Assembly (NCBI GenBank): GCA_016874755.1
Contig: VGTH01000007.1
Span: 1 to 64,000, forward strand
Source: Deltaproteobacteria bacterium
GTDB lineage: Bacteria > Desulfobacterota > Binatia > UBA9968
Length of the DNA stretch: 64,000 nucleotides
Direction: 5' to 3'
The first letter of the stretch is position 1, and each line of letters begins with the position of its first letter. The notes beneath the pieces were generated by a model. That model had not been told where the DNA came from. It searched no databases and saw only the letters and a list, made by a program, of their open reading frames with translations. Both the position numbers and the translations under genes were made by a program. Below, one piece after another: positions 51,025-60,757 of the stretch.

Positions 51025-53061
51025 ATGTTACGCGATCGAGATCAAGGGCAGTTTAAGCTCGTCGCCGATTTCAAACCGCAGGGCGATCAGCCGCAAGCCA
51101 TCGACAAGCTGGTTGCCGGCGTCCAGGCCAACAAGAAGCATCAAGTGCTGCTCGGTGTCACCGGCTCGGGCAAGACGTTTACCATGGGCAATGTTGTGGC
51201 GCGCACCAACAAGACGACGCTGGTGATCGCGCCCAATAAGACCCTCGCCGCGCAGCTCTACAATGAATTTCGCACGTTGTTTCCGGACAACGCGGTGCGC
51301 TATTTCGTCAGCTATTACGATTACTACCAGCCGGAAGCCTACGTCCCGTCGACCGACACCTATATCGAAAAGGATTCGTCGATCAACGATGAAATCGACA
51401 AGCTGCGCCACTCGGCGACCAAGGCGCTGCTCGAACGGCGCGATACGTTGATCGTCGCCAGCGTGTCGTGCATCTACGGTCTCGGTTCTCCGGAAGCTTA
51501 TTTTGACTTGATGGTCTATCTGGAAGAGGGGACGACCATCAACCGCGATCAGATGCTGCGCAAGCTGGTCGACATACAATACCAGCGCAGCGACTACGAT
51601 TTTCACCGCGGCACCTTTCGCGTGCGCGGCGATATCGTCGAGATTTTTCCGGCCTACGAAGACAGCTCGGCGCTGCGGGTCGAATTTTTCGATGAGACCA
51701 TCGAGACGATTCAGGAGATCGACCCGATCCGCGGCAAAGTTCTGCGCCGGGTCGACAAAGCCTGCGTCTATCCGGCGAGCCACTACGTCACCGGCGAAGA
51801 TCGCATGAAGAAGGCGATCTTGGGCATACGCCTGGAGCTCAAAGAACGGCTGAAGGAATTACAGGAGCAAAAGAAGCTGCTCGAAGCGCAGCGGCTGCAG
51901 CAGCGCACGCTTTACGATCTGGAGCTGCTCGAAGAGATGGGTTTTTGCCCCGGCATCGAAAACTATTCGCGCCATTTGACCGGCCGCAATCCCGGCGAGC
52001 CCCCGCCGACGCTGCTGAGCTACTTCCCCAGTGACTTTTTGCTGATCATCGACGAGAGCCACGTCACCGTGCCGCAGATCGGCGGCATGTATCGCGGCGA
52101 CCGCTCGCGCAAGGAAACCCTGGTCGAATACGGCTTTCGCCTGCCGTCAGCGCTCGACAATCGGCCGCTCAACTTCGATGAGTTTTCTGCTTGCGTGAGC
52201 CAGACGATCTACGTCTCGGCCACGCCGGCCAACTACGAAATGGAGCAGAGCCGGCGCATGGTCGTCGAACAGGTGATTCGGCCCACCGGTTTGATGGACC
52301 CAGAAATCATCGTGCGCCCGGCGCGCACCCAGGTCGACGACCTGCTGGGCGAAATCCGCAAACGGGTCGAGCGCAACGAGCGCGTGCTCGTGACCACTCT
52401 GACCAAGCGCATGGCCGAGGATCTCACCGATTATTATCAAGATCTCAACGTCAAAGTGCGTTATCTTCACTCCGACATCGAAACTCTGGAACGCGTCGAA
52501 ATCATACGCCAGCTGCGCACCGGCGAGTTCGATGTGCTGGTGGGCATTAACCTGTTGCGCGAGGGACTCGATTTACCGGAAGTGTCGTTGGTGGCGATTC
52601 TCGATGCCGACAAGGAAGGCTTTCTCCGTTCCGACCGCTCGCTCATCCAAACCATCGGCCGCGCCGCGCGCAACGTCAACGGCAAAGTGATTCTCTACGC
52701 CGACGGCATGACCGATTCGATGCAGCGGGCGATGGGTGAGACCGACCGTAGACGGGCTTTGCAAGCGGCCTACAACAAGAAATACAAAATCACACCTCAG
52801 ACGGTCATCCGCGCCCTCGGCTCGCCGCTGGTAAAGATTTACGACGCAGACTACGTCGATGTGCCGTTGGCAGCGGAATCCGGTGCAAAGTACGGTGCTA
52901 AAGAAATTACGCGTAAGCTGCGCCAGCTCAAAAAGGAGATGCAGGAAGCGGCGGCTAATTTAGAGTTCGAGCGCGCCGCAGAGCTGCGCGACCAACTGCG
53001 CGCGTTGGAGGCAAAGGATCTGGCGGCGCGTGACGCAACGCCGGTGGCGAGCGAGGATTAA
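51025..53061 (+). CDS. uvrB: Excinuclease ABC subunit B
   Basis: UvrB is the damage-verifying helicase of nucleotide excision repair. The 678-residue protein has Walker A GVTGSGKT (44-51), the beta-hairpin region [16 protein letters not shown], the helicase motifs through QTIGRAARN and a C-terminal UVR coiled coil (about 630-660, [15 protein letters not shown]). The start is ATG 51025. No LexA-type box was found upstream. It is followed by a small convergent gene and then uvrC. Confidence 0.97.
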   Translation: MLRDRDQGQFKLVADFKPQGDQPQAIDKLVAGVQANKKHQVLLGVTGSGKTFTMGNVVARTNKTTLVIAPNKTLAAQLYNEFRTLFPDNAVRYFVSYYDYYQPEAYVPSTDTYIEKDSSINDEIDKLRHSATKALLERRDTLIVASVSCIYGLGSPEAYFDLMVYLEEGTTINRDQMLRKLVDIQYQRSDYDFHRGTFRVRGDIVEIFPAYEDSSALRVEFFDETIETIQEIDPIRGKVLRRVDKACVYPASHYVTGEDRMKKAILGIRLELKERLKELQEQKKLLEAQRLQQRTLYDLELLEEMGFCPGIENYSRHLTGRNPGEPPPTLLSYFPSDFLLIIDESHVTVPQIGGMYRGDRSRKETLVEYGFRLPSALDNRPLNFDEFSACVSQTIYVSATPANYEMEQSRRMVVEQVIRPTGLMDPEIIVRPARTQVDDLLGEIRKRVERNERVLVTTLTKRMAEDLTDYYQDLNVKVRYLHSDIETLERVEIIRQLRTGEFDVLVGINLLREGLDLPEVSLVAILDADKEGFLRSDRSLIQTIGRAARNVNGKVILYADGMTDSMQRAMGETDRRRALQAAYNKKYKITPQTVIRALGSPLVKIYDADYVDVPLAAESGAKYGAKEITRKLRQLKKEMQEAAANLEFERAAELRDQLRALEAKDLAARDATPVASED

Positions 53062-53381
53062 CCCTGGTTTGGTTCAGACTGTCTAACCGCGGCGGTACCG
53101 CCGCGAGGCTCCCTTTCGGTGCCCTCATGAAAGATCGTGGCGACAAAGAAAACCGCGATCAGAACGCCGCTAAAAGCGTATATGACGAACGGTTGCATGG
53201 AACCGTTCGAGTCGATGTAATCACCCCATTGAGCCATGAAACCGAGATAGTAGGTAAACAGGTAAGTGATCAGCAGGCAGATCTTTACGCGGTTCCACAG
53301 TAGAAACGGCAGCATGGCAGCGATGAAGAAAAGTACCTGCCAGATCGGAATGGCCTGGGTGAAGATGGCGTAGTCGAACAT
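53058..53381 (-). CDS. Small membrane protein
   Basis: The 107-residue protein has three hydrophobic segments ([34 protein letters not shown] and [15 protein letters not shown]) and a charged C-terminus. GGAG lies before ATG 53381 (MFDYAIFTQ). It overlaps the uvrB stop by four bases on the opposite strand and is divergent from uvrC. I know no function. Confidence 0.65.
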   Translation of the reverse strand: MFDYAIFTQAIPIWQVLFFIAAMLPFLLWNRVKICLLITYLFTYYLGFMAQWGDYIDSNGSMQPFVIYAFSGVLIAVFFVATIFHEGTEREPRGGTAAVRQSEPNQG

Positions 53382-53581
53382 GAAGTTCTCCAGTGAGGGC
53401 TGTTGGAATGGGGAGTGAAAATCCAAAAGCCATGCCAGAAGTACGGTCCTTTAATTCGCTGCCCTTGGACGTAGCGGTGGTAAAATTGGGAACAGTAGCG
53501 GGAGACTCGGAAACTTGATTGACAAAAAGCTGTTGCGTTAACAGTTTTCGTCATCGAAAATTTGTCCAATTAGAACCAAAA

Positions 53582-55489
53582 ATGAGCGCAGGGGCAGAAA
53601 AACTGGCTAGTTTGCCGACACGTCCGGGCGTCTACTTGATGCGCGACAAAGGCGGCAAAGTGATCTATGTCGGCAAGGCCAAAGACCTGCGCGCCCGTGT
53701 GCGGGCCTATTTCAACAACGCCGATGAGCGCTCGCAGATTCAGTTTTTGGTGCGGCGCATCGAAGACATCGAAACCCTGGTGACCAGCAGCGACAAGGAA
53801 GCGCTGATCCTGGAAAACAACCTGATCAAGCAGTACAAGCCGCGCTACAACATCCGCCTCAAAGACGACAAAAGTTACCTGAGCATCAAAGTGACCACCC
53901 AGCACGCCTGGCCGCGCATCTACGCGACGCGTAAGATAGTTAAGGACGGCAACCGCTACTTTGGGCCGTTTTCGTCGGCGCTGGCGGCGCGTGAAACCAT
54001 CGATATCATCGAAAAGCACTTCCTGCTGCGCAACTGCACCGACCATAACTTCAAAAATCGCAGCCGGCCTTGTCTGCAATATCAGATCAAGCGCTGCTGG
54101 GCGCCCTGCGTGCTGCCCGTGGGTAACGATGACTATCGCGAGCAGGTGCGCCAAGCGATGCTGTTCATCGAAGGCCGCCAGCATGAGCTGATCGCCGAGT
54201 TGAAGCAGCGCATGCAAGAAAAATCCGACGCGCTGGAATACGAAGCCGCGGCCAAGCTGCGTGACCAAATCCAAGCAGTGGAGAAGACCCTCGAAAAGCA
54301 GCGCATGGTGTCCCACTGGGGCAACGATCAGGACATTTTTGGTCTTTATCGCGAAGGCGGTTTCATCGAAGTCCAGGTGCTGCTGGTGCGCCAAGGCAAG
54401 CTGACCGGTAATCAAGCCTACTCGCTGCAAGACTTGGAATTCCCTGACAGCGAGATTCTCGGTTCACTGCTGACCCAATTCTATCAAGGGCAGCGCTTTG
54501 TTCCCGATGAGATTCTTTTGCCGGCGGAACTCGATGACGCCGAGGTGCGCGAAGAATATTTGGCCGAGCGCAAAGGCAAGAAGGTCGAGATTCTGTTTCC
54601 GCAGCGCGGCGACAAGCGCCAACTGGTCGAGATGGCCGCTGAGAACGCCCGGCAAAGCTTTGCCGACCGCCACGATCAAGAAAAGGCGCGCGAGAAGATG
54701 CTGCTCGATCTGCAGAGCCAACTGCGCTTGAAACACTTTCCGCGGCGCATCGAGTGTTATGATATCTCGACGATTCACGGCGCCCATGCGGTGGGCTCGC
54801 GGGTGACGTTTATCAACGGCGAGGCGGATAAGAATCACTATCGCCACTATCGCATTCGAACCATTGGCGCCGAGTCGGGCGGCGATGACTTCGGCATGAT
54901 GCTGGAAGTGTTGAAGCGCCGCTTCGATAAGCAAGACAAAACCAACGACAGCGACGCAGAGGAGAGCGACTTTCCCGATCTGGTCGTCGTCGACGGCGGT
55001 AAAGGACAGTTGGCGATGGCGATCACCGCGCTTGCCGAGGTGGGCGTCGAAGGCATCGATACCATCGGTCTAGCCAAGGACCGGGTCGAGGCGGCGCCGC
55101 GCAGCGCGGAGATTCAGCGCTCCGAAGAACGCGTTTTTCTGCCGGGACAGAGCAATCCCATCGTCCTCAAGCGCAACTCCAACGCCTTGTTTCTGCTGCA
55201 ACAGGTGCGTGATGAGGCGCACCGATTTGCCATCACCTACCATCGCAAGCTGCGCTCGAAGCAGACGATCTATTCGGCCCTCGACCGCATCCCCGGTGTG
55301 GGCGGCGCGCGCAAGCGCGCGCTCTTGCGCGCCTTCGGCAGCGTCAAAGCGATCGAAGCGGCGAGCCTCGAAGACTTGTTGAAAATCCCCTCGGTCAATG
55401 AAAAGCTGGCTCGCGAGATTTTGCAGTCATTGCGTACGACACCCATGAGCGAGCAGCAAGATGACCGAGGACGACCACCGTCCTCCTGA
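53582..55489 (+). CDS. uvrC: Excinuclease ABC subunit C
   Basis: UvrC makes both incisions in nucleotide excision repair. From ATG 53582 the 635-residue protein has an N-terminal GIY-YIG domain (RPGVYLMRDKGGKVIYVGKA), a UVR motif (YEAAAKLRDQIQAVE), the RNase H-like endonuclease core (CYDISTIHGAHAVGS, VVDGGKGQL) and a C-terminal HhH pair (RIPGVGGARKRALLR). No clear ribosome site precedes this start. A TTGACA at 53520 may belong to its promoter. Its end overlaps comEC by 29 bases. Confidence 0.97.
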   Translation: MSAGAEKLASLPTRPGVYLMRDKGGKVIYVGKAKDLRARVRAYFNNADERSQIQFLVRRIEDIETLVTSSDKEALILENNLIKQYKPRYNIRLKDDKSYLSIKVTTQHAWPRIYATRKIVKDGNRYFGPFSSALAARETIDIIEKHFLLRNCTDHNFKNRSRPCLQYQIKRCWAPCVLPVGNDDYREQVRQAMLFIEGRQHELIAELKQRMQEKSDALEYEAAAKLRDQIQAVEKTLEKQRMVSHWGNDQDIFGLYREGGFIEVQVLLVRQGKLTGNQAYSLQDLEFPDSEILGSLLTQFYQGQRFVPDEILLPAELDDAEVREEYLAERKGKKVEILFPQRGDKRQLVEMAAENARQSFADRHDQEKAREKMLLDLQSQLRLKHFPRRIECYDISTIHGAHAVGSRVTFINGEADKNHYRHYRIRTIGAESGGDDFGMMLEVLKRRFDKQDKTNDSDAEESDFPDLVVVDGGKGQLAMAITALAEVGVEGIDTIGLAKDRVEAAPRSAEIQRSEERVFLPGQSNPIVLKRNSNALFLLQQVRDEAHRFAITYHRKLRSKQTIYSALDRIPGVGGARKRALLRAFGSVKAIEAASLEDLLKIPSVNEKLAREILQSLRTTPMSEQQDDRGRPPSS

Positions 55490-57941
55490 CGGTCGAAACC
55501 TAATCCACCATCCTTCGGTTTGGCTGGTGTCGGCGACGCTGGCCTTGCTGGTTGGCCAAGCGGCGGCCGTCCCGTCATGGTCCGCGCCCACAAGCGCGGC
55601 CTACGGGCTCCTGGCCCCTGTGCCGCTGTTGTTGGCGCGCCGCTGGCGGCGCTGGGGCGCGTTAGTGATTCTCGTTGGTGTGGCGTTTGCCCTTGGCTAT
55701 GTGCGCCATCGCGAATTGCTCCATCCCGAATTTTCGTCCGCCCATCTCCGCTCCGTTATGACGCGCCACGAGTCGCTGTATCTCGAAGGGGTACTGCGCC
55801 AGGAACCGGAGAAACTGCCCAATCGCACGCGCTGGCTCGTGCGCGCCGAGGCGCTCTGGCATCCCACCGGCTCGGAGGAGGTCGAGGGCAACTTATTAAT
55901 CTCGGTTCGCACGGTTCGGCGCGATTGGCGCTACGGCGATCGGGTGCGACTGACCATCAAACCGAGTTTGCCGCGCGACAGCGGCAACCCCGGCGGCTTT
56001 AACTACGCCGCCTATCTTGCCGATCGCGAGATCTACGTCACCGGCTATCTCGACAACGATGGCGAAGTGCAGCTGGTGAAGCGGCAAGTGGGCGGGCTGC
56101 GCGTCACGATCGAATCGTTACGGCGCGATATTCGCCGGTTCATCCAGCGCCAGTTGTCGCCGGAGAACGGGCCGCTGCTCAAAGCTCTGGTGGTCGGCGA
56201 CATGGGCGAGATTCCCAAAGACGTGCGCAATAATTTCACGGCCGCCGGCGTGAACCACGTGCTGTCGATTTCCGGGTTGCACGTCAGCATGCTCGGACTG
56301 TTGGTTTTCGCATTGATCCGCTTTGGCCTGGGCTTCAATACGTATCTTTTGCTGCGTTGGAACCTGCTGAAGCTCGCGACGTTCTTTTCCTTTTTTGCGG
56401 TGGTTTTCTACACCGCCTTGGCCGGCGCCCAAGTGCCGACGCTGCGCTCGGCGATCATGATCGGTGTCTACGAGCTAGCGATCCTGCTCGACCGCGAAGA
56501 GGAAGTGATGACTAGCCTAACGTTGGCGGCGTTGTTGATCGCGCTGATTTGGCCCGGTGTAATTTCCGATATTTCGTTTCAGCTATCGTTCTTGGCGGTC
56601 TTGTTCATCGCCTGGGGCATGCGCAAAGCGATGGAATGGGTGCCCAAGCCTGAGAAAGATTTGCTGCCCCAGGAGAAGAGTTGGGTCAAAGATTACCTGC
56701 GCAAGATCGGTTTGCAGTTTCTCGTGCCGCTGATGGCCACGCTCGGCACCGGGCCGTTGATCGCGCATTACTTCGGCCACCTGTCGCTGGCCGGTCTTAT
56801 TTCGAATCCGCTGATTGTGCCTTTGACGGGCTTCGTCGTCGTGCCGCTGGGTCTGCTCATCGGCATTTGTGCCGTGGTGGCGCCGGCCGCCGCGACTCCG
56901 TTAGTTTGGCTGGCCGAACGGCTAACAGCTTTGACCACCTGGTTGGTGCAAGTCTTGGCCAACTTGCCCCTCGCCAATCTCAGCGTGCCGGCACCTAATC
57001 TTTATGAAGTGGCGTTACTCTACGCCTTGTTTATTGCGGTATTGTTGCTGAAGACCTACCGCACGGCGATCGTGGCTGTGCTGCTTGTGCTGGGCGTTCT
57101 CGGTGCCGACGTTCTCTATTGGCGCGGTGAACGGTGGCAGCGGCGCGAGTTGCGCGTGACGCACTTGAATGTCGGCCAGGGCGACGCCGCGGTGATTGAA
57201 TTTCCCGGCTCGAAAGTGCTTGTGCTCGACGCTGGCGGCACGGCCGTGGGCGATTTCGACACCGGCGAAAGCATTGTCGCGCCGTTTCTGCGCTCGCGCA
57301 AAATTCTCAAGGCCGACTATCTCATGGTCAGCCACGCGCGCATCGATCATTACGGCGGCATGCGTGCGCTGGTCAAAGAATTTTCACCGGAGGAATTTTG
57401 GTCCGGCCCGGCGACCAGCAAACTTGGCCGCTTTGAAGAACTCGATGACGCGGTGGAACGGGCCGGCATTAAACGAATCAAGCTGAGTAGTGAAGCCCCT
57501 TGCCGGATCATCGAAGCGGTGAAGCTTTGCACGGTCTATCCAGGTAGCGATGGCGGCGATGATCGCTCGGTGGTCCTGCGCCTGGAATTCGGCAAAGCGA
57601 GCTTTCTATTCGCCGGCGACATCGACAAGCGCGACGAGCGCGCGCTGCAGGGGAACCCAAAGGCCTTGCGCGCTGCCATTCTCAAGATCCCGCGCCATGG
57701 CAGCGCCACGGCGAGCAGCGATGAATTCATCGGCGCGGTAAAACCACAGCTCGCCGTCCTGTCGAGCAGCGGCCGCGGTCCAGGCGCGGCCAAGCGCGAT
57801 GAGTTGCTGGAGCGCTACCGCCAAACCGGCGCGCAGCTATTGCGCACCGACGAAGATGGCGCCATCATTCTCAAAACTAACGGGGAGTCGCTGCAGTTCG
57901 AAACCTACAAGAGCGGCAGAAGGGGCACCATCGATTTCTAA
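55461..57941 (+). CDS. comEC: ComEC/Rec2 DNA-uptake channel protein
   Basis: ComEC forms the inner-membrane channel for transforming DNA. The 826-residue protein has an N-terminal OB-like region (about 95-200), the competence membrane domain (about 215-520, with VNHVLSISGLHVSMLG) and a C-terminal metallo-beta-lactamase-like domain (about 570-800, LNVGQGDAAVIEFPG and DAGGTA). The canonical SHxHxDH motif reads SHARIDHYGG, with arginine at the second histidine, so nuclease activity may be altered. It overlaps uvrC by 29 bases. No other competence genes are in the window. Confidence 0.93.
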   Translation: MTEDDHRPPDGRNLIHHPSVWLVSATLALLVGQAAAVPSWSAPTSAAYGLLAPVPLLLARRWRRWGALVILVGVAFALGYVRHRELLHPEFSSAHLRSVMTRHESLYLEGVLRQEPEKLPNRTRWLVRAEALWHPTGSEEVEGNLLISVRTVRRDWRYGDRVRLTIKPSLPRDSGNPGGFNYAAYLADREIYVTGYLDNDGEVQLVKRQVGGLRVTIESLRRDIRRFIQRQLSPENGPLLKALVVGDMGEIPKDVRNNFTAAGVNHVLSISGLHVSMLGLLVFALIRFGLGFNTYLLLRWNLLKLATFFSFFAVVFYTALAGAQVPTLRSAIMIGVYELAILLDREEEVMTSLTLAALLIALIWPGVISDISFQLSFLAVLFIAWGMRKAMEWVPKPEKDLLPQEKSWVKDYLRKIGLQFLVPLMATLGTGPLIAHYFGHLSLAGLISNPLIVPLTGFVVVPLGLLIGICAVVAPAAATPLVWLAERLTALTTWLVQVLANLPLANLSVPAPNLYEVALLYALFIAVLLLKTYRTAIVAVLLVLGVLGADVLYWRGERWQRRELRVTHLNVGQGDAAVIEFPGSKVLVLDAGGTAVGDFDTGESIVAPFLRSRKILKADYLMVSHARIDHYGGMRALVKEFSPEEFWSGPATSKLGRFEELDDAVERAGIKRIKLSSEAPCRIIEAVKLCTVYPGSDGGDDRSVVLRLEFGKASFLFAGDIDKRDERALQGNPKALRAAILKIPRHGSATASSDEFIGAVKPQLAVLSSSGRGPGAAKRDELLERYRQTGAQLLRTDEDGAIILKTNGESLQFETYKSGRRGTIDF

Positions 57942-57944
57942 ATT

Positions 57945-58188
57945 ATGCCTTACACTCTCTCGCATCCGGCAGCCATTCTGCCGATCTGGCACCTGAGCCA
58001 AAATCAAACGCGTCTTGCTATTTGGCGGTTTCTTCGCCGCGGGCGGCATCCTCAATGGGCTGCGTTTTGCTCACGGAGGGTGCAGTTACTTCGTGGTTGG
58101 CGGTGGGGTCGGGGTGATTCTCACTTTGACAATGGTGGTGTTAGCACTCGGCTGGAGCCAAGCCCGTGTGTCGGTAAGTTCGCGCTGA
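57945..58188 (+). pseudogene. Remnant of a DUF4184-like membrane protein
   Basis: ATG 57945 begins PYTLSHPAAILPI, the typical opening of DUF4184 proteins. After about 20 codons the sequence passes, in another frame, into LLFGGFFAAGGILNGLRF and VVGGGVGVILTLTMVVLALG, a late pair of membrane helices ending at TGA 58188. Most of the gene is missing, so this is an internally deleted remnant. It directly follows comEC. Confidence 0.5.
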
Positions 58189-58189
58189 A

Positions 58190-58225
58190 CTGTAGAGGCG
58201 ATGTAGCCGCGCATCGCCCCTACAG
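58190..58225. terminator. Hairpin between comEC and epimerase genes
   Basis: CTGTAGAGGCGATG (58190-58203) pairs with CATCGCCCCTACAG (58212-58225) with one mismatch across eight bases. It lies between convergent genes, without a T-run. It is also like a dispersed palindrome. Confidence 0.5.
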
Positions 58226-58241
58226 CTGTGTCGGATGAACG

Positions 58242-59180
58242 TTACAGCGCCTTTAATTCCTCGATGTAGTCTTTGAAGCCCGCGACGATGTCATAGTCCG
58301 GCGTCCAGCCCAGGACTTCTTTCGCCTTTGCAATCACCATCGGCTGCTTGGCCGAGCGCGGTTTCGGGCCTGGCGTAATTTCGACCTGCAGCTTGGGCAG
58401 CAGCTTTTCTGCCGTGGCGACGAGATCGTCAAACTTGATGACGACGCCGGTGCCGATGTTCAACGTCACCGGATCTTTCAACGGTGTGGTCGCGGCTTTG
58501 TCGAGGGCGCGGCCTAGGTCTTTGTAATAGACGTATTCGAAATCGCGGGCGACCTCCTGGGAGATTTTCACCACGCCGCCTTTGATGCCGGTCTGCAGCA
58601 TGTTCTGCACCATCTCGCCGCCGCCCGAGCCGCCGGCGAAGTGGCCGACGCCGTAGACGTTGGCCAGGCGCAGCACGATCAGCTCGAAGCCGAACATTCT
58701 CTGATAGGCTTCGACCATCAATTCTTTGGCGACTTTGGAATTGCCGTAGGCTTCGCCCGGGCCGCGGCGGAAGTCCTCGCCAAGCGGCGTCGGTTCGCCT
58801 TGCCGGCGGTCGTAGACACCAAAGGTGCTGATCTGGATCAACCGCTTCACGCCGCACAGGCGGACGGCCTCGGCAACGTTGATCGTTCCCATGACGTTGA
58901 TCTGCAGGCCGGCGTAGATCGGGTTGCCAACCTTGCCGCCGATCAGGCCGGCGGTGTGCAGCACGGTGTCGCATTTGTGTTTCTGAATGGTTTCGATCAG
59001 CGACGGCAAATCGCGAATGTCGCGCTGCACCACCGTGACGTTTGCTGTGCCGAGTTTGTTCGCCAGGAAGTCTTTGCGCGGCGCCATGTCATAGAAGACG
59101 ACGCTCTCGCCGCGTTTGAGCGCGTTTTGCGCGTAGGACGTGCCGACCAGGCCAAGACCGGTCACTAGAGTTGTGCCCAT
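58242..59180 (-). CDS. NAD-dependent epimerase/dehydratase
   Basis: The 312-residue extended SDR has the cofactor loop TGLGLVGTS (about residues 6-14), HTAGLIGGKVGN, the serine/threonine region ISTFGVYDRRQ and the active-site AYGNSKVAKEL (YxxxK), then LRLANVYGVGHF. It resembles UDP-glucose 4-epimerase and sugar or steroid-type dehydrogenases; the exact substrate is not readable. GGAGG precedes ATG 59180. The frame upstream to 59441 is repeat sequence, so the longer start is rejected. It faces the fourth amidohydrolase. Confidence 0.88.
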   Translation of the reverse strand: MGTTLVTGLGLVGTSYAQNALKRGESVVFYDMAPRKDFLANKLGTANVTVVQRDIRDLPSLIETIQKHKCDTVLHTAGLIGGKVGNPIYAGLQINVMGTINVAEAVRLCGVKRLIQISTFGVYDRRQGEPTPLGEDFRRGPGEAYGNSKVAKELMVEAYQRMFGFELIVLRLANVYGVGHFAGGSGGGEMVQNMLQTGIKGGVVKISQEVARDFEYVYYKDLGRALDKAATTPLKDPVTLNIGTGVVIKFDDLVATAEKLLPKLQVEITPGPKPRSAKQPMVIAKAKEVLGWTPDYDIVAGFKDYIEELKAL

Positions 59181-59242
59181 GGGTTGCCTCCAAATGCTTA
59201 GGTTAACTGACCCATACTGCAAACGGGGAATGCCTGCAAGGT

Positions 59243-59310
59243 TTCGGGTTTCGAGTTCCGAGTTTCGGGTTTGCGCTCGGTTCGGATCCGGGTTGAACTC
59301 GAAACCCGAA
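59243..59310. repeat. Perfect 16-bp inverted repeat (TTCGGGTTTCGAGTTC)
   Basis: TTCGGGTTTCGAGTTC (59243-59258) and GAACTCGAAACCCGAA (59295-59310) are exact inverses across 36 bases. The loop holds a further partial direct copy. It lies in the 230-base divergent gap, for which I see no other features. Confidence 0.7.
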
Positions 59311-59411
59311 GCTCGAAACGGCATTCTCCCGTTGCATCGAAGCCAGGTCACGTTGTATAGGCAAAGAACGACCAGGTAGAGACTATTCGTCAGACAAAGA
59401 AGGAGAACGCC

Positions 59412-60506
59412 ATGCAAGGTGTAGTTGACGCCGATACTCATATTGCCGAGCCCGAAGCGATGTGGAAATTGATCGATGAAAAGATGGCGCCGCGCCGGCC
59501 GGTGTTGGTCGGCTTGCCAGAAGACACCTGGTTCGGCGAGCGCAACGCGCTGTGGCTGATCGACGGCAATATTTTTCCCAAGCCGGCGGGGAAAGGCAGT
59601 TATCGGCTGGTGACGCCCTCGGCGCAGAAAGCCGAGGCCGTGCGCGGCGATATTACGATCGGTAGCCGGGAGGTTGCCAACGTCGAAGCGCGCATCAAAG
59701 ACATGGACCGCTTGGGCGTCGATGTGCAGGTGATCTATCCGACGCTGTTCTTGGTTTACATTACCGACGATCCTGAACTGGATACGGCGTTGTCGAAGGC
59801 TTACAACAGCTGGCTGGGCCAGGCCTGCGCTAAATCCAACGGCCGTCTGAAATTCGTCGCGGTGCTGCCGCTGCGCTCGATTCCCGAATCGTTAAAGGAA
59901 ATGAAGCGGGCTAAAGACCTTGGCGCTGTCGGTGTTTTCTTCCGCGGCATCGAGGGCGACAAGACCATCGATCATCCCTATTTCCATCCCGTCTACGAGC
60001 TCGCCGAAAAGTTAGATTTGGCGATCTCGATTCATACCGGCTCCGGCGCGCCCTGGATGCTGCCGTACTTTGAGCATGCGCGTAACCATACCTTCGCGCA
60101 CGGCCGCGCACTGCCGATCATGGCCTTCAGGGATATCGTCGCCAACCGCATTCCGGAAAAGTTTCCTAAGCTGCGCTGGGGCTTTATCGAAGCTTCAGCC
60201 GGCTGGGCGCCGTTCATGGTGCATATCTTGCGGCGGCTCTTCAAAAATCGGCCGAAGTACCAGAACAGCCAGGAGCTGTTTCGCGACTACAATCTTTTCA
60301 TCGCCGCCGAAGCCGACGAGGACATTCCGTATCTTGCCAAGTGCATCGGCGAAGATCACATCGTCATCGGCTCAGACTACGGCCACAACGATCCATCGGC
60401 GGAAGAGAAATTGGTCGAGAGCTTGCAGAAACGCGAAGATATTCCGGAGCCGTTTGCACGCAAGATTTTGTGCGAGAATCCGCGGCGGCTGTACGGCTTG
60501 AACTAG
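59412..60506 (+). CDS. Amidohydrolase-2 family hydrolase (copy 4)
   Basis: The 364-residue TIM-barrel protein begins VVDADTHIAEPEAMW and includes SIHTGSGAPWML, GFIEASAGWAPFM and VIGSDYGHNDPS. Those match PF04909 with a histidine-rich C-terminal site. It is more divergent from copies 2 and 3 and nearer to the decarboxylase-like group that has GSDYGH. GAAGGAGAACG precedes ATG 59412. It stands alone, divergent from the epimerase. Confidence 0.88.
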   Translation: MQGVVDADTHIAEPEAMWKLIDEKMAPRRPVLVGLPEDTWFGERNALWLIDGNIFPKPAGKGSYRLVTPSAQKAEAVRGDITIGSREVANVEARIKDMDRLGVDVQVIYPTLFLVYITDDPELDTALSKAYNSWLGQACAKSNGRLKFVAVLPLRSIPESLKEMKRAKDLGAVGVFFRGIEGDKTIDHPYFHPVYELAEKLDLAISIHTGSGAPWMLPYFEHARNHTFAHGRALPIMAFRDIVANRIPEKFPKLRWGFIEASAGWAPFMVHILRRLFKNRPKYQNSQELFRDYNLFIAAEADEDIPYLAKCIGEDHIVIGSDYGHNDPSAEEKLVESLQKREDIPEPFARKILCENPRRLYGLN

Positions 60507-60613
60507 CCGGAAAGTTTCTCGCGCAGAGCACGCAGAGGCCGCAAAGAAAGAATTTTTAGGGGCGGCGACCGGTGGGTTGCCCGTGCCCTCACCCTGGTCC
60601 CCTCCCATGGAAA

Positions 60614-60736
60614 ACTGTGTCGCAATGTCATTCTGAGCCGAAGGCGAAGAAGCTGCTTCACGCGCCTGTGCGCAAAGCAGATCCTTCGCTACCGCTCAAG
60701 ATGACAAGAGCGAGAAATTTCGTGTTGCAACACAGT
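60614..60736. repeat. MITE-like element, copy 2
   Basis: Bounded by ACTGTGTCGCAA and TTGCAACACAGT (11 of 12 inverted). Inside are GTCATTCTGAGCCG and GCTCAAGATGAC, as in copy 1 at 7455-7579, with length 123 against 125 bases. Just upstream lies a CGCAGAGCACGCAGAGG-type degenerate repeat. It sits immediately before a nucleotidyltransferase gene. Confidence 0.75.
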
Positions 60737-60757
60737 CTCGGGGGCGAGGGAACTCGG

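Noticed and set aside
53530-53545. CTGTTGCGTTAACAG upstream of uvrC as a LexA box
   Set aside because: Spacing between CTG and CAG is nine, not the ten bases of the enterobacterial box, and no second site or other SOS gene supports it.
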